Assembly (NCBI GenBank): GCA_902522585.1
Contig: CABYWI010000008.1
Coordinates: 1 to 32,318 of the forward strand
Origin: an uncultured Alphaproteobacteria bacterium
GTDB taxonomy: Bacteria; Pseudomonadota; Alphaproteobacteria; HIMB59
Length of the DNA stretch: 32,318 nucleotides
Direction: 5' to 3'
The stretch's first letter is position 1, and the number at the start of each line of letters is the position of its first letter. The notes beneath the pieces are model-generated. The model was not told where the DNA came from and made no database searches. It saw nothing but the letters and a program-made list of their open reading frames with translations. Position numbers and translations under genes: made by a program. Shown piece by piece: positions 1 to 8,167 of this stretch.

Positions 1-580
1 TGTTGTTGGTTATAACGCCGCTCTTATTGCAAATGGAATGAAGTCTAAAATTACAATTTTAGAAAAATCAGATAAAAGAATTGAAGTTTTAAAGAAAGAT
101 TTTCCCAAAGCTGAAATACTAAATATTGATCAAATAACATTGGAAACAATTATTTCAAAATTTGATTTGGTTATTGGAGCTGTACTGATACCGGGCTCTC
201 AAGCTCCTAAAATCTTACAAAAGAAACATTTAGGCTTAATGAAATCCGGATCTGTTGTAGTTGATGTGGCAATTGATCAAGGAGGTTGTTTTGAGACGAG
301 TAGGCCCACCACACATGAAAATCCAACATACATTGTAGATGATGTTATTCATTATTGTGTAGCTAATATGCCAGGCGCCGTACCAAGGACATCTACGATT
401 TCCTTAAATACTGCTACTCTCCCTTATATTGAATCTATTGCAAATAATGGTCTGTCTGAATTTTTAAAAAGCTCTAAACATCACCTAAATGGTCTTAATA
501 CCTTTAAAGGCCACCTAACTTATAAGCCAGTTGCGGAATTATTTGATATTCCTTTTATGGATCCAAAAGATCTTGTTTGA
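1..580 (+). CDS. ald: Alanine dehydrogenase, C-terminal half (5' end outside window)
   Basis: NAD-dependent enzyme that interconverts L-alanine and pyruvate plus ammonia in the cytosol. The reading frame is open from base 2, ahead of the first ATG at 38, and begins inside the Rossmann fold (VVGYNAALIANGM), so the gene is cut by the window edge rather than starting at 38. About 192 residues are visible, roughly half of the usual 370. Family landmarks are the LVIGAVLIPGSQAPK stretch, SVVVDVAIDQGGCFE, RPTTHENPTY and the C-terminal HYCVANMPGAVPRTST block. The stop codon overlaps the TTG start of the following selO gene by four bases (TTGA), so the two are probably co-transcribed. The family is related to PntA, encoded at 20427; the THENPTY and NMPGAVPRTST segments favour alanine dehydrogenase over transhydrogenase. 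Confidence 0.93.
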   Translation, partial: VVGYNAALIANGMKSKITILEKSDKRIEVLKKDFPKAEILNIDQITLETIISKFDLVIGAVLIPGSQAPKILQKKHLGLMKSGSVVVDVAIDQGGCFETSRPTTHENPTYIVDDVIHYCVANMPGAVPRTSTISLNTATLPYIESIANNGLSEFLKSSKHHLNGLNTFKGHLTYKPVAELFDIPFMDPKDLV

Positions 581-1965
581 GCGATCTGAGCAAATTTAAA
601 CTAATTTCACCTTATACTTTTCTTAACGATAAGTTTTACGATAAAGTAGATCCAGCAAAATTTCCAAAATTTATTACTAGATATCGAAATCCCTACTTTG
701 AGGAATTCAAAAATTATAATGACGAGCAATGGGTAAATCTTTTTGGAAAATTTGAAAGCCCCATACTCCCAAAGATTAAAAATATTGCTATGCGTTATCA
801 CGGTCATCAATTTCAAGTTTATAACCCAGATATTGGAGATGGAAGAGGTTTTACTATTGCTCAATTTTATAAGAATAATGAATTGTATGATTTAGGAACT
901 AAAGGCAGCGGTGTGACCCCTTATTCAAGGAGCGGAGATGGTAGATTAACTTTAAAAGGAGGAGTTAGAGAAGTTTTATGTTCAAATTATTTAGATGCCC
1001 TAGGTGTGAATACCTCAAAATCTTTATCATTAATTGAGACCGGAGAGCATTTAAGTAGAAATGATGAGCCATCACCTACTCGTTCTTCTGTATTAGTTCG
1101 TGTTTCTCATTCACATTTGAGAATTGGAACCTTTCAATATCATGCATTTTCCCAAGATATTCAGAGTATAGAATTTTTAACTAAAGCGATTGGAAAAAAC
1201 TACTTCAATCTCAATGATCAAAATAATCAATCTATTAATATTTTCTCTGAAATTGTTCGCCGATGTGCCACCTTAGCTGCCTCCTATAATATTCATGGTT
1301 TTGTCCATGGAGTTCTCAATACTGATAATATTAATATAACGGGTGAGAGCTTTGACTATGGTCCCTACAGATTTTTAGAAAAATATGAACCTAACAAAAC
1401 AGCAGCATATTTTGATCGATTTGGACTTTATCGTTTTTCAAAACAAGCTGATGCAATTTTTTGGAATGTTCAGCAATTAGCTTCAATTTTTACCTTAATG
1501 GTCAATAAAGATATCTTGATAGAAGAACTAAAAAAATTTGTTGATCTCTACAATCAGGAGGTATTGAGGTTATTTTTTAAAAGACTGATGATTAATCCAA
1601 ATTCAGATCCTGCTAAAAATAATGAAATACTTAAAGCTTTTTATCAAATATTAAGCGACCAAGAATTCTCTTTCGAAGAGGTTTATTATGACTTAAGAGG
1701 TGGGTTAGAAAAAATTAAAAATCGAAAGGATCTAATTCAAAAATATCAAAAATATCAATTAGAGAAAATCTTTCAAAATCATGATCCTATTAATGAAATT
1801 AATTTAAATAATTTAAATCTGATCCCTTATGAAACCTTACATTACGATGAAATCGAAAAAATTTGGGAAGCTATAGATAAAAATGACGACTGGTCATTGT
1901 TTAATAATAAAATCGATAGTATAAGTAAATTAAAAGAGGCAAATATCATTAATGGATTGGGATAA
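577..1965 (+). CDS. selO: Protein adenylyltransferase SelO (YdiU/UPF0061 family)
   Basis: Pseudokinase-fold enzyme that transfers AMP from ATP to Ser, Thr or Tyr of target proteins, with redox proteins as known targets. Conserved blocks are in order: RYHGHQFQVYNPDIGDGRG (residues 73-91), DLGTKGSGVTPYSRSGDGR (105-123), SVLVRVSHSHLRIGTFQYHAF (171-191) and the active-site segment HGVLNTDN (244-251) with a DYGP motif at 260-263. These supply the expected catalytic and metal-binding Asp/Asn residues (D250, N251, D260). The start is TTG and overlaps the ald stop; no in-frame ATG lies nearby. At 462 residues it is slightly short: the protein ends INGLG and lacks the Cys-containing C-terminal tail I expect in the family. 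Its last 14 bases overlap the lysR start. Confidence 0.93.
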   Translation: MSDLSKFKLISPYTFLNDKFYDKVDPAKFPKFITRYRNPYFEEFKNYNDEQWVNLFGKFESPILPKIKNIAMRYHGHQFQVYNPDIGDGRGFTIAQFYKNNELYDLGTKGSGVTPYSRSGDGRLTLKGGVREVLCSNYLDALGVNTSKSLSLIETGEHLSRNDEPSPTRSSVLVRVSHSHLRIGTFQYHAFSQDIQSIEFLTKAIGKNYFNLNDQNNQSINIFSEIVRRCATLAASYNIHGFVHGVLNTDNINITGESFDYGPYRFLEKYEPNKTAAYFDRFGLYRFSKQADAIFWNVQQLASIFTLMVNKDILIEELKKFVDLYNQEVLRLFFKRLMINPNSDPAKNNEILKAFYQILSDQEFSFEEVYYDLRGGLEKIKNRKDLIQKYQKYQLEKIFQNHDPINEINLNNLNLIPYETLHYDEIEKIWEAIDKNDDWSLFNNKIDSISKLKEANIINGLG

Positions 1966-2839
1966 GCTAAAAATATTTCACAATGTAGCTCTGGATTTAA
2001 ATATTTCAGAGGCTGCTCATAAGATGAATATCAGCCACTCTTCCATTAGTAGACAAATTAGTTCCTTAGAACGAGAGTTAAAAGTTTCTTTATTTAAACG
2101 TCATGCACGGGGGCTTACATTAACTGAGCAAGGAAAAATATTGTTTAAAACTGCTCATGATATTTTTGGAAAGATAGCTTTAACTGAAGCTCAACTCACG
2201 GAGTCAAAAGAAAAACCAACGGGCTCACTCACCATTGCTGCGACCGTAGCATTCGGCACTACGTGGTTAGCTCCTAGAATAGTAAAATTCACTAATTCAT
2301 ATCCTGATATCAATGTTTCAATTAGAATTGAAAACAAATACACAGACTTGTCTCAAGGTGAGGCTGATGTTGCTCTAAGACTAAGGGAACCTACACAAGT
2401 AGATCTAATAAGATTTCCTTTATATAAATTTCAGTTTAAAATTTACTCTTCTCCCGAATACATTGAAAAATTTGGCATTCCAAAAGACGTAAATGAATTA
2501 GCAAAACATAAAATTATCGCTTTTGGCCATAATGTAGAACCCTCTATCCCGGATGTTAACTGTATTTTAGATTTAATTCCAAAAAATAAAAAACCTAAAA
2601 CATTATTCATATCGAATATGTACGGAGTTATGCGCGCCATAGGAGGGGGTGCCGGGATAGGTGCGCTACCTGAGTACATGAAGAGTTCAAAGAACAATTT
2701 AGTTCCCATTCTTCCTGGTGCCAAGACACCAAAAGCAGTAATTTATTTTACTTATCCACCTGAACTCAAAGGATCAAAAAAAATTGAAGCTTTGAGAGAT
2801 TTTCTTGTGAGAGAAGTCAATAAAGAGAAAAAAGATTAA
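1952..2839 (+). CDS. LysR-family transcriptional regulator
   Basis: DNA-binding regulator of 295 residues with the standard layout. An N-terminal winged helix-turn-helix (residues 1-60: FHNVALDLNISEAAHKMNIS followed by HSSISRQISSLERELKVSLF) is followed by a periplasmic-binding-like effector domain (about 90-290). The subgroup signature DWDKLKIFH with LFKRHARGLTLTEQG resembles, from memory, an alphaproteobacterial LysR group often found beside thioredoxin reductase; I could not check this. The ATG lies inside the end of selO (14-base overlap), so it is translated from the ald-selO message. This differs from the usual divergent LysR arrangement, so its target cannot be read from position. Its stop overlaps the stop of the convergent zf-CHCC gene by four bases. 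Confidence 0.93.
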   Translation: MDWDKLKIFHNVALDLNISEAAHKMNISHSSISRQISSLERELKVSLFKRHARGLTLTEQGKILFKTAHDIFGKIALTEAQLTESKEKPTGSLTIAATVAFGTTWLAPRIVKFTNSYPDINVSIRIENKYTDLSQGEADVALRLREPTQVDLIRFPLYKFQFKIYSSPEYIEKFGIPKDVNELAKHKIIAFGHNVEPSIPDVNCILDLIPKNKKPKTLFISNMYGVMRAIGGGAGIGALPEYMKSSKNNLVPILPGAKTPKAVIYFTYPPELKGSKKIEALRDFLVREVNKEKKD

Positions 2840-3009
2840 TCTTTTTTTATAAATTTTTTGTTACAATAATTGCAAACAACTTCCTTGTTTTTATCTATTT
2901 TGAAATAAACAGCTGGGTGACCTAAATCTCCAGTTCCCCCATCGCACATTACTTTATCTGTTGATGGAGCCACAATTTCAATTTGCTGCTCTTGTTTTTC
3001 TTGCATCAT
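2836..3009 (-). CDS. Small zf-CHCC zinc-finger protein (NDUFS6-like), 57 aa
   Basis: A short gene whose translation reads MMQEKQEQQIEIVAPSTDKV, then MCDGGTGDLGHPAVYFKIDK and NKEVVCNYCNKKFIKKD. C22, H31, C46 and C49 form the zinc-binding pattern Cys-x8-His-x14-Cys-x2-Cys of the zf-CHCC family, and the CDGG...LGHP..Y...D signature is diagnostic. The eukaryotic member NDUFS6 is an accessory subunit of respiratory complex I, and small alphaproteobacterial relatives are widespread. The ATG overlaps the htpG stop as ATGA, showing translational coupling to the chaperone; a second ATG directly follows (3006). The TAA overlaps the lysR stop. Zinc binding is a firm family inference; a complex I role here is weaker, since no complex I gene is in the window. 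Confidence 0.88.
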   Translation of the reverse strand: MMQEKQEQQIEIVAPSTDKVMCDGGTGDLGHPAVYFKIDKNKEVVCNYCNKKFIKKD

Positions 3010-4868
3010 AAGGAAACTAATTCTGCGATAAGATTAGTATATTTTTTAGGATCATCAAGGTTTTCCCCCTCCATTAATTTTGCATGATCATAAAGAATTT
3101 CACTAAATTTATCTTTTGAGTTTTTATCTAGGGACATGACCTTTGAAACAAGACTGTGGTTTATATTGATCTCAAGTATTCTTTTCTCATCTGAAATCGT
3201 TTGGTTATTTGCAGCCATTAATTTTTTTAAATGCATATCCATATCATTTTCATCAGCTACTAAGCATGAAGCACTTGTTGTTAATCTTTTAGATACCTTC
3301 ACATCTTTAACTTTGTCTTTTAAATGATCTTTTAGATAGGAGATAAAGTCTTTATTCTCTTTTGGTTGTTCACTCTCTTTTTTATCATCTTTGGTGTCCT
3401 CTAGATCTACTTCACCTTTTGTAATAGATGTAAAATCGTATTCTTTGAATTTCATCTTCATAGGCATCCAGAATTCATCCACAGGATCAGTAATCAAAAG
3501 AACATTAATATTTTTATTTTTGAATAGCTCCATTTGAGGGCTATTTAGTAAGTTTTCTTTATTTTCACCTGAGATATAATAAATTTTCTTTTTATCATTC
3601 GCATAATCATTGATGTATTTGTCTAGGGTGATCATTTCATCTTTTTCAGAACAGTGAAAAATTGAAAAATCAAAAATCTGATCATGAAAATCATTGAATT
3701 CATATAAACCCTCCTTGATGACAGGGCCAAAGTTTTTCCAAAATGCTAAAAATTCATCAGGTTTTTTCTTCTTAAGTTCGGATATTTCTTTGAGTATTCT
3801 TTTCGTAATAGCAGTGGATATCTTATTTATAACCGCATTATTTTGTAATATCTCTCTTGAAATATTGAGGCTTAGGTCCTCCGTATCGACTACTCCTGGA
3901 ATAAAACGAAGCCATGCAGGAATAAGGGAGTCTAGTTTGTCAGAGATAAATACCTTATTCACATAGAGTTTTAATTTATTTTTTCTATCTGGATGGTAAA
4001 GATCCTGTGGCTGAGATTTTGGAAGATATAAAAGAGCCGTATAATTAACAACACCTTCTGCTTTAAAATGAATTGTTTGAAGAGGTTCATCATAATAGGT
4101 CGAAGTTTGATTGAAAAATGACTTATATTCATCTTCTTTAATTTTAGTTTTATCTTTGAGCCATATAGCTTCTGCTGAATTTACCTGTTCTTCTTTTTCC
4201 TCTTTGTCTTTTTTTTCTTTTTTATCCTCTTCGGAGTTAACAAAAATAGGGAATGGAACAAAATCTGAGTATTTTTTTACTATCTCTTCAATTCGATATT
4301 TACTTAAAAACTCCTCCTCATCTTTTTTGATAGATAGAGTGATTTCTGTTCCTGACATATTAAATTCTGTTGGTTCAATAGAAAAAGTACCCTTGCCATC
4401 AGATGTCCATAAATAGCTAGAAGAGGAATCATATTTTTTAGATCTTACTACAACCTGATCGGAGACCATAAACGATGAATAAAAACCTACACCAAATTTA
4501 CCTATTTGATTAATGTCCCCTTTTTTATCACCTAATTTTTTAATGAAATCTTCAGTTCCTGATTTAGCAATAGTTCCAAGGTTGGCTTGCATATCGCTCT
4601 CATCCATGCCGATACCATTATCTTGAATTGTAATCGTCTTATTTTTTTCATTTACATGAATTCTAATTTCAAAATTATCTGTTTTTTTTACATTGGTATC
4701 TGTTTGACTAACGTAACGTAATTTTTCACATGCATCTGATGCATTTGAAATTAACTCTCTTAAGAAAATCTCTTTTTCTGTGTAAAGAGAATTTGCAACA
4801 ATATCTAGAAGTTTGGATACTTCTGTTTCAAATTTTACTGTTTTCTTTTCCGCTTGTTGTTTAGTCAT
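3006..4868 (-). CDS. htpG: Molecular chaperone HtpG (Hsp90)
   Basis: Cytosolic ATP-dependent Hsp90 chaperone, 620 residues and full length (E. coli HtpG has 624). The N-terminal GHKL ATPase domain carries the NSLYTEKEIFLRELISNASD helix (about 26-45), the DNGIGMDE nucleotide motif (about 98) and the KFGVGFYSSFMVSD lid segment (about 142-155). A charged linker rich in Lys and Glu follows near 215-235, then the middle domain with LYVNKVFISD and the LNISREILQNN segment, and a C-terminal dimerisation domain ending LIAELVSL. There is no eukaryotic MEEVD tail. The stop codon overlaps the start of the zf-CHCC gene. Only 26 bases separate it from the divergent aminopeptidase gene; AAGGA lies 12 bases before the ATG. 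I saw no clear heat-shock promoter. Confidence 0.97.
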   Translation of the reverse strand: MTKQQAEKKTVKFETEVSKLLDIVANSLYTEKEIFLRELISNASDACEKLRYVSQTDTNVKKTDNFEIRIHVNEKNKTITIQDNGIGMDESDMQANLGTIAKSGTEDFIKKLGDKKGDINQIGKFGVGFYSSFMVSDQVVVRSKKYDSSSSYLWTSDGKGTFSIEPTEFNMSGTEITLSIKKDEEEFLSKYRIEEIVKKYSDFVPFPIFVNSEEDKKEKKDKEEKEEQVNSAEAIWLKDKTKIKEDEYKSFFNQTSTYYDEPLQTIHFKAEGVVNYTALLYLPKSQPQDLYHPDRKNKLKLYVNKVFISDKLDSLIPAWLRFIPGVVDTEDLSLNISREILQNNAVINKISTAITKRILKEISELKKKKPDEFLAFWKNFGPVIKEGLYEFNDFHDQIFDFSIFHCSEKDEMITLDKYINDYANDKKKIYYISGENKENLLNSPQMELFKNKNINVLLITDPVDEFWMPMKMKFKEYDFTSITKGEVDLEDTKDDKKESEQPKENKDFISYLKDHLKDKVKDVKVSKRLTTSASCLVADENDMDMHLKKLMAANNQTISDEKRILEININHSLVSKVMSLDKNSKDKFSEILYDHAKLMEGENLDDPKKYTNLIAELVSL

Positions 4869-4894
4869 TTTTTTCTAATATCCTTTTATACCGA

Positions 4895-6247
4895 ATGTTT
4901 ACAAATGATAATACTGAGTGTTCTACTAAAGTTACTGTCATTTCACAAATTAAGTTTGATAAGTGGCTTGAAAAACAACCCACTTTTATAAGAAATTGGT
5001 GTTTATCTAATAATTTCAAGGGTGAAAATGGCAAAATTTTAAAAATTCCCTATCCAGATGGCCGTTTAAAAGAGGTGTTGATAGGGGAAGGATTAAATCA
5101 AAATCTATCTGGTATTGCCGATTTTTCCTCTAAAAATAAAGGAAATTATTATTTATTTATTAAATTTGCAGATTCTAAAGAAATAGAAATTCAAAAGGCA
5201 TGGGCTTGGGGTGGATATAAATTAAATAAATCATCTCCAAAAAATCTACTTTATGTCAAAAATCCAGAAACTTTAAGATATCTTGATAATTATGTGGAAT
5301 ATACCAATTTATCTCGAGATTTAATAAATATTCCAGCAAATGAACTAAATCCAAAGTCTTTTCTGAGTTTAGTTAAAAGAAATGAGCTTTTTGAAAAATT
5401 TATTTTTACAGACTATAGCCAAGCCGAAGTTAAATCAAAGTTCCCCTTAACATATGCTGTTGGTCAATCCTCAATTATCAAACCAGAAATTCTACATATC
5501 TCTAATAAAAAAATTTCAAAAAAAGATAAACCGATTGTCATCATTGGTAAAGGAGTCACCTTTGATACGGGTGGGGTAAATATAAAACCAGGTAACTCCA
5601 TGAGAAATATGAAAAAAGATATGGGTGGCGCAGCAATTGCAATTTCTTTATTTCTGATGGCCAACAGCTTATTGAAGAAATCAAAAATTATTTTGATCAT
5701 TCCTATGGCTGAAAATTCAGTGTCAGGAAATTCAATGAGGCCAGGAGATATATATGCTTCCTCTTCTGGAAAAAAAGTTGAAATATCACATACAGATGCA
5801 GAGGGCAGGTTGCTTTTAGCAGATGCAATGGAGTTAGCAAATAATTATCACCCTTCTTTGATTATAGATTATGCTACTCTTACAGGGGCAGCAAGGGTAG
5901 CATTAGGCGAAGACGTTCCAGTTTATTTTAGTAATGACGAAGTTGTTGCAAAAAAAATTGAATCTTTAAATCAAAAAAAAATTCGCACATGGAGGCTTCC
6001 ACTTTACGCCCCTTATAAGAATAAGCTTAATTCTCAATTTGCTAGTTTATGTAATGCTTCTTTGGATGGTATGGCAGGATCAATAACAGCTGCTTTGTTT
6101 ATTGAAGATTTTATTGAAAATAAAAAAACACCTTGGATACACTTCGATACCTATGCTTGGTCATCAGGTTCAATTTTAAAAACACAAGGTGCCGCTCTTC
6201 AAGGATTGGATATTATGATTGAATATCTTAATAAATACTTTTCATGA
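4895..6247 (+). CDS. Leucyl aminopeptidase family protein (peptidase M17)
   Basis: Cytosolic two-metal aminopeptidase that removes N-terminal residues from peptides. The C-terminal catalytic domain has every expected residue: K219 and D224 in GKGVTFDTGG, K231 in NIKP, D242 in KKDMGGAA, and D301, E303 and R305 in the hallmark HTDAEGRLLLADAM. The N-terminal domain (about 1-140) is divergent, as is usual. Length is 450 residues, similar to PepB-like alphaproteobacterial members and shorter than E. coli PepA. It opens a plus-strand run with the SLT lipoprotein, gshA and gshB; the next gene overlaps it by four bases (ATGA). The family can cleave Cys-Gly, so a link to glutathione turnover is possible but unproven. 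Confidence 0.94.
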   Translation: MFTNDNTECSTKVTVISQIKFDKWLEKQPTFIRNWCLSNNFKGENGKILKIPYPDGRLKEVLIGEGLNQNLSGIADFSSKNKGNYYLFIKFADSKEIEIQKAWAWGGYKLNKSSPKNLLYVKNPETLRYLDNYVEYTNLSRDLINIPANELNPKSFLSLVKRNELFEKFIFTDYSQAEVKSKFPLTYAVGQSSIIKPEILHISNKKISKKDKPIVIIGKGVTFDTGGVNIKPGNSMRNMKKDMGGAAIAISLFLMANSLLKKSKIILIIPMAENSVSGNSMRPGDIYASSSGKKVEISHTDAEGRLLLADAMELANNYHPSLIIDYATLTGAARVALGEDVPVYFSNDEVVAKKIESLNQKKIRTWRLPLYAPYKNKLNSQFASLCNASLDGMAGSITAALFIEDFIENKKTPWIHFDTYAWSSGSILKTQGAALQGLDIMIEYLNKYFS

Positions 6248-6828
6248 GAAATCTTTTTTTTATTTTGGTGATCATTTTATCCGGTTGTGTCGCCGATAGA
6301 AATTTTAACCAATCCAATGTATGTGATATATTCAAGACTAATCCTCAGTGGAAATCGTATGCTGAAAAAACTAAGGAAAAATGGGGGGTTCCTGTAAGTT
6401 TGCAATTGAGTTTTATTAAACAAGAGTCTTCTTTTAATAGAATGGCTCGGCCACCCAGACAAAAAGTATTAGGGTTTATACCAGGACTTCGACCTTCTAG
6501 CGCCTACGGATATAGCCAAGCTCTTGACGGTACTTGGGAAGAATATAAACAATCAACTGGAAACTATAATGCTGATCGAAAAAACTTTGCTGATGCTAGT
6601 GACTTTATAGGCTGGTATGTTGATGGATCTTATCGTTTATTGAAATTAGAAAAATCAGATGTCTACAATCATTACCTAGCATACCATGAAGGCAAAGGTG
6701 GTTTTCAAAAAAAATCTTATAATAAAAAAAAATGGCTATTAGGTGTCGCAGAAAAAGTTGAGCGTCAAGCAAAAGAGTATTCTAATCAAATAAAAAAATG
6801 TAATTTTCATAAGAATAGTGTTTTTTAA
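6244..6828 (+). CDS. Lipoprotein with lysozyme-like (SLT) transglycosylase domain
   Basis: Predicted peptidoglycan lytic transglycosylase anchored in an envelope membrane. The N-terminus MRNLFFILVIILSGC is a short lipoprotein signal with lipobox LSGC, so C15 would be the lipidated residue. The SLT-like domain has a putative catalytic glutamate E61 in SFIKQESSFN, then SAYGYSQALDGTWEEY and the late NHYLAYHEGKGGF segment, which match the lysozyme-like fold family. Length is 194 residues with a single domain and no LysM or SPOR repeat. The ATG overlaps the aminopeptidase stop, and the gshA TTG start follows the stop with no spacer, so it is embedded in the operon. The substrate is inferred from the family; no partner cell-wall genes are nearby. 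Confidence 0.8.
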   Translation: MRNLFFILVIILSGCVADRNFNQSNVCDIFKTNPQWKSYAEKTKEKWGVPVSLQLSFIKQESSFNRMARPPRQKVLGFIPGLRPSSAYGYSQALDGTWEEYKQSTGNYNADRKNFADASDFIGWYVDGSYRLLKLEKSDVYNHYLAYHEGKGGFQKKSYNKKKWLLGVAEKVERQAKEYSNQIKKCNFHKNSVF

Positions 6829-8166
6829 TTGCTACAAAAGTTAGATTTAATTAATTATTTTTACTCAAGCTTTACTAGCCCTGAAGCTAAAGGAATTGGA
6901 ACTGAGCATGAAAAATTTATTTTTCATTGTAAAGATAAAAAAAGAATAGAATTTGATGGTTCAATTAGTATTCAAAACCTTTTTCAATTTTTAATTGAAA
7001 AGGGTTGGCAAAAAGGTGATTACAATGCTTTTAATCAATTAATATCTTTATCAAAAAATGGAGCTAGTGTTACTTTAGAACCTGGGTGTCAGCTAGAACT
7101 TTCTGGTAAAATTTTAAAAAACGTCCACCAAACCTGCACTGAAACATATGAACATTTACATGAACTTCAAGAATATGCAAAACTAAACAACGTTTGCATT
7201 ATCGGATTAGGCTTTGATCCTATTTCTAAAAGAGAAGACATAGAATTTATCCCTAAAGATCGGTACCGTATCATGCGAGATTATATGCCCAAAGTTGGAT
7301 CTAGAGGTCTAGACATGATGACTAGAACATGCACTGTTCAAGCAAATTTTGATTACTTTGATGAGAAAGATTTAATTAAAAAATTTGTACTTGCTAATAG
7401 ATTACAACCCTTAGTCATGGCATTATTTTCTAATTCTCCTTTTAGAGAGGGATCGCATAATTCTATAAAGAGCAATAGAATCCATACTTGGCAAGACACC
7501 GACAACGAGAGATGTGGAATTAAAAAGGAATTTTTGGATCAATCATTTAATATTGAAAAATATGTTGATTTTGCCCTAAAGGTTAAAAATTATTTTTTGA
7601 AAATAAATGGAAAACATATTGATACAACTTCATATTCGTTTCATGACTTAATTGCCAAAACACCGAAAGAGAAAAATATTAAAGAATATAATTTAACAAT
7701 TAGTGATTGGATTAATCATCTTTCTACTATTTTTACTGAGGTTCGACTTAAATCCTATTTAGAGGTAAGGGGCGCCGATGCAGGAAAGTGGGAGATGATA
7801 TGTGCCCTCCCTGCGTTTTGGACAGGTATATTATATGATGAACAGAATTTAGATGAATTATGGGATATAACTAAAGAGTGGAGCAAAGAAGATATACTTC
7901 AACTCTACCATGATGTAGCCAAGAATGGATTGCAATGTTATTTTAATGGTCAAGCTCTTCATGAATTAGGTAAAATGATTTTAGATGTCTCAACTAGAGG
8001 TTTGAAAAGAAGAGGGTATCTTAATTCTGATGGTCAAGATGAAAGCATACATCTTGAAAAACTGAAAAATATTATCGAAGACCAAAAAACACCTGCAGAT
8101 GTTTTAATTGAAGAATACAATCTTTCAAAAGATGTAATTAGTATTCTAAATAAACCCTACTACTAA
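6829..8166 (+). CDS. gshA: Glutamate-cysteine ligase (GCS2, plant/alphaproteobacterial type)
   Basis: ATP-dependent ligase making gamma-glutamylcysteine, the first step of glutathione synthesis. It belongs to the plant/alphaproteobacterial GCS2 group rather than the E. coli group: GIGTEHEKFIF near the N-terminus, ASVTLEPGCQLELSG (about 83-98), RYRIMRDYMPKVGSRGLDMM with TRTCTVQANFDY (about 145-180), and the C-terminal LKSYLEVRGADAGKWE segment are all present. Length is 445 residues, near the family norm. The start is TTG directly after the preceding TAA; the nearby upstream GTG is out of frame. It is followed by gshB after one base, so both glutathione enzymes come from one message. Confidence 0.95.
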   Translation: MLQKLDLINYFYSSFTSPEAKGIGTEHEKFIFHCKDKKRIEFDGSISIQNLFQFLIEKGWQKGDYNAFNQLISLSKNGASVTLEPGCQLELSGKILKNVHQTCTETYEHLHELQEYAKLNNVCIIGLGFDPISKREDIEFIPKDRYRIMRDYMPKVGSRGLDMMTRTCTVQANFDYFDEKDLIKKFVLANRLQPLVMALFSNSPFREGSHNSIKSNRIHTWQDTDNERCGIKKEFLDQSFNIEKYVDFALKVKNYFLKINGKHIDTTSYSFHDLIAKTPKEKNIKEYNLTISDWINHLSTIFTEVRLKSYLEVRGADAGKWEMICALPAFWTGILYDEQNLDELWDITKEWSKEDILQLYHDVAKNGLQCYFNGQALHELGKMILDVSTRGLKRRGYLNSDGQDESIHLEKLKNIIEDQKTPADVLIEEYNLSKDVISILNKPYY

Positions 8167-8167
8167 A

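Noticed and set aside
607-864. Minus-strand frame inside selO
   Set aside because: Covers the conserved N-terminal selO blocks on the other strand; no independent evidence of coding.
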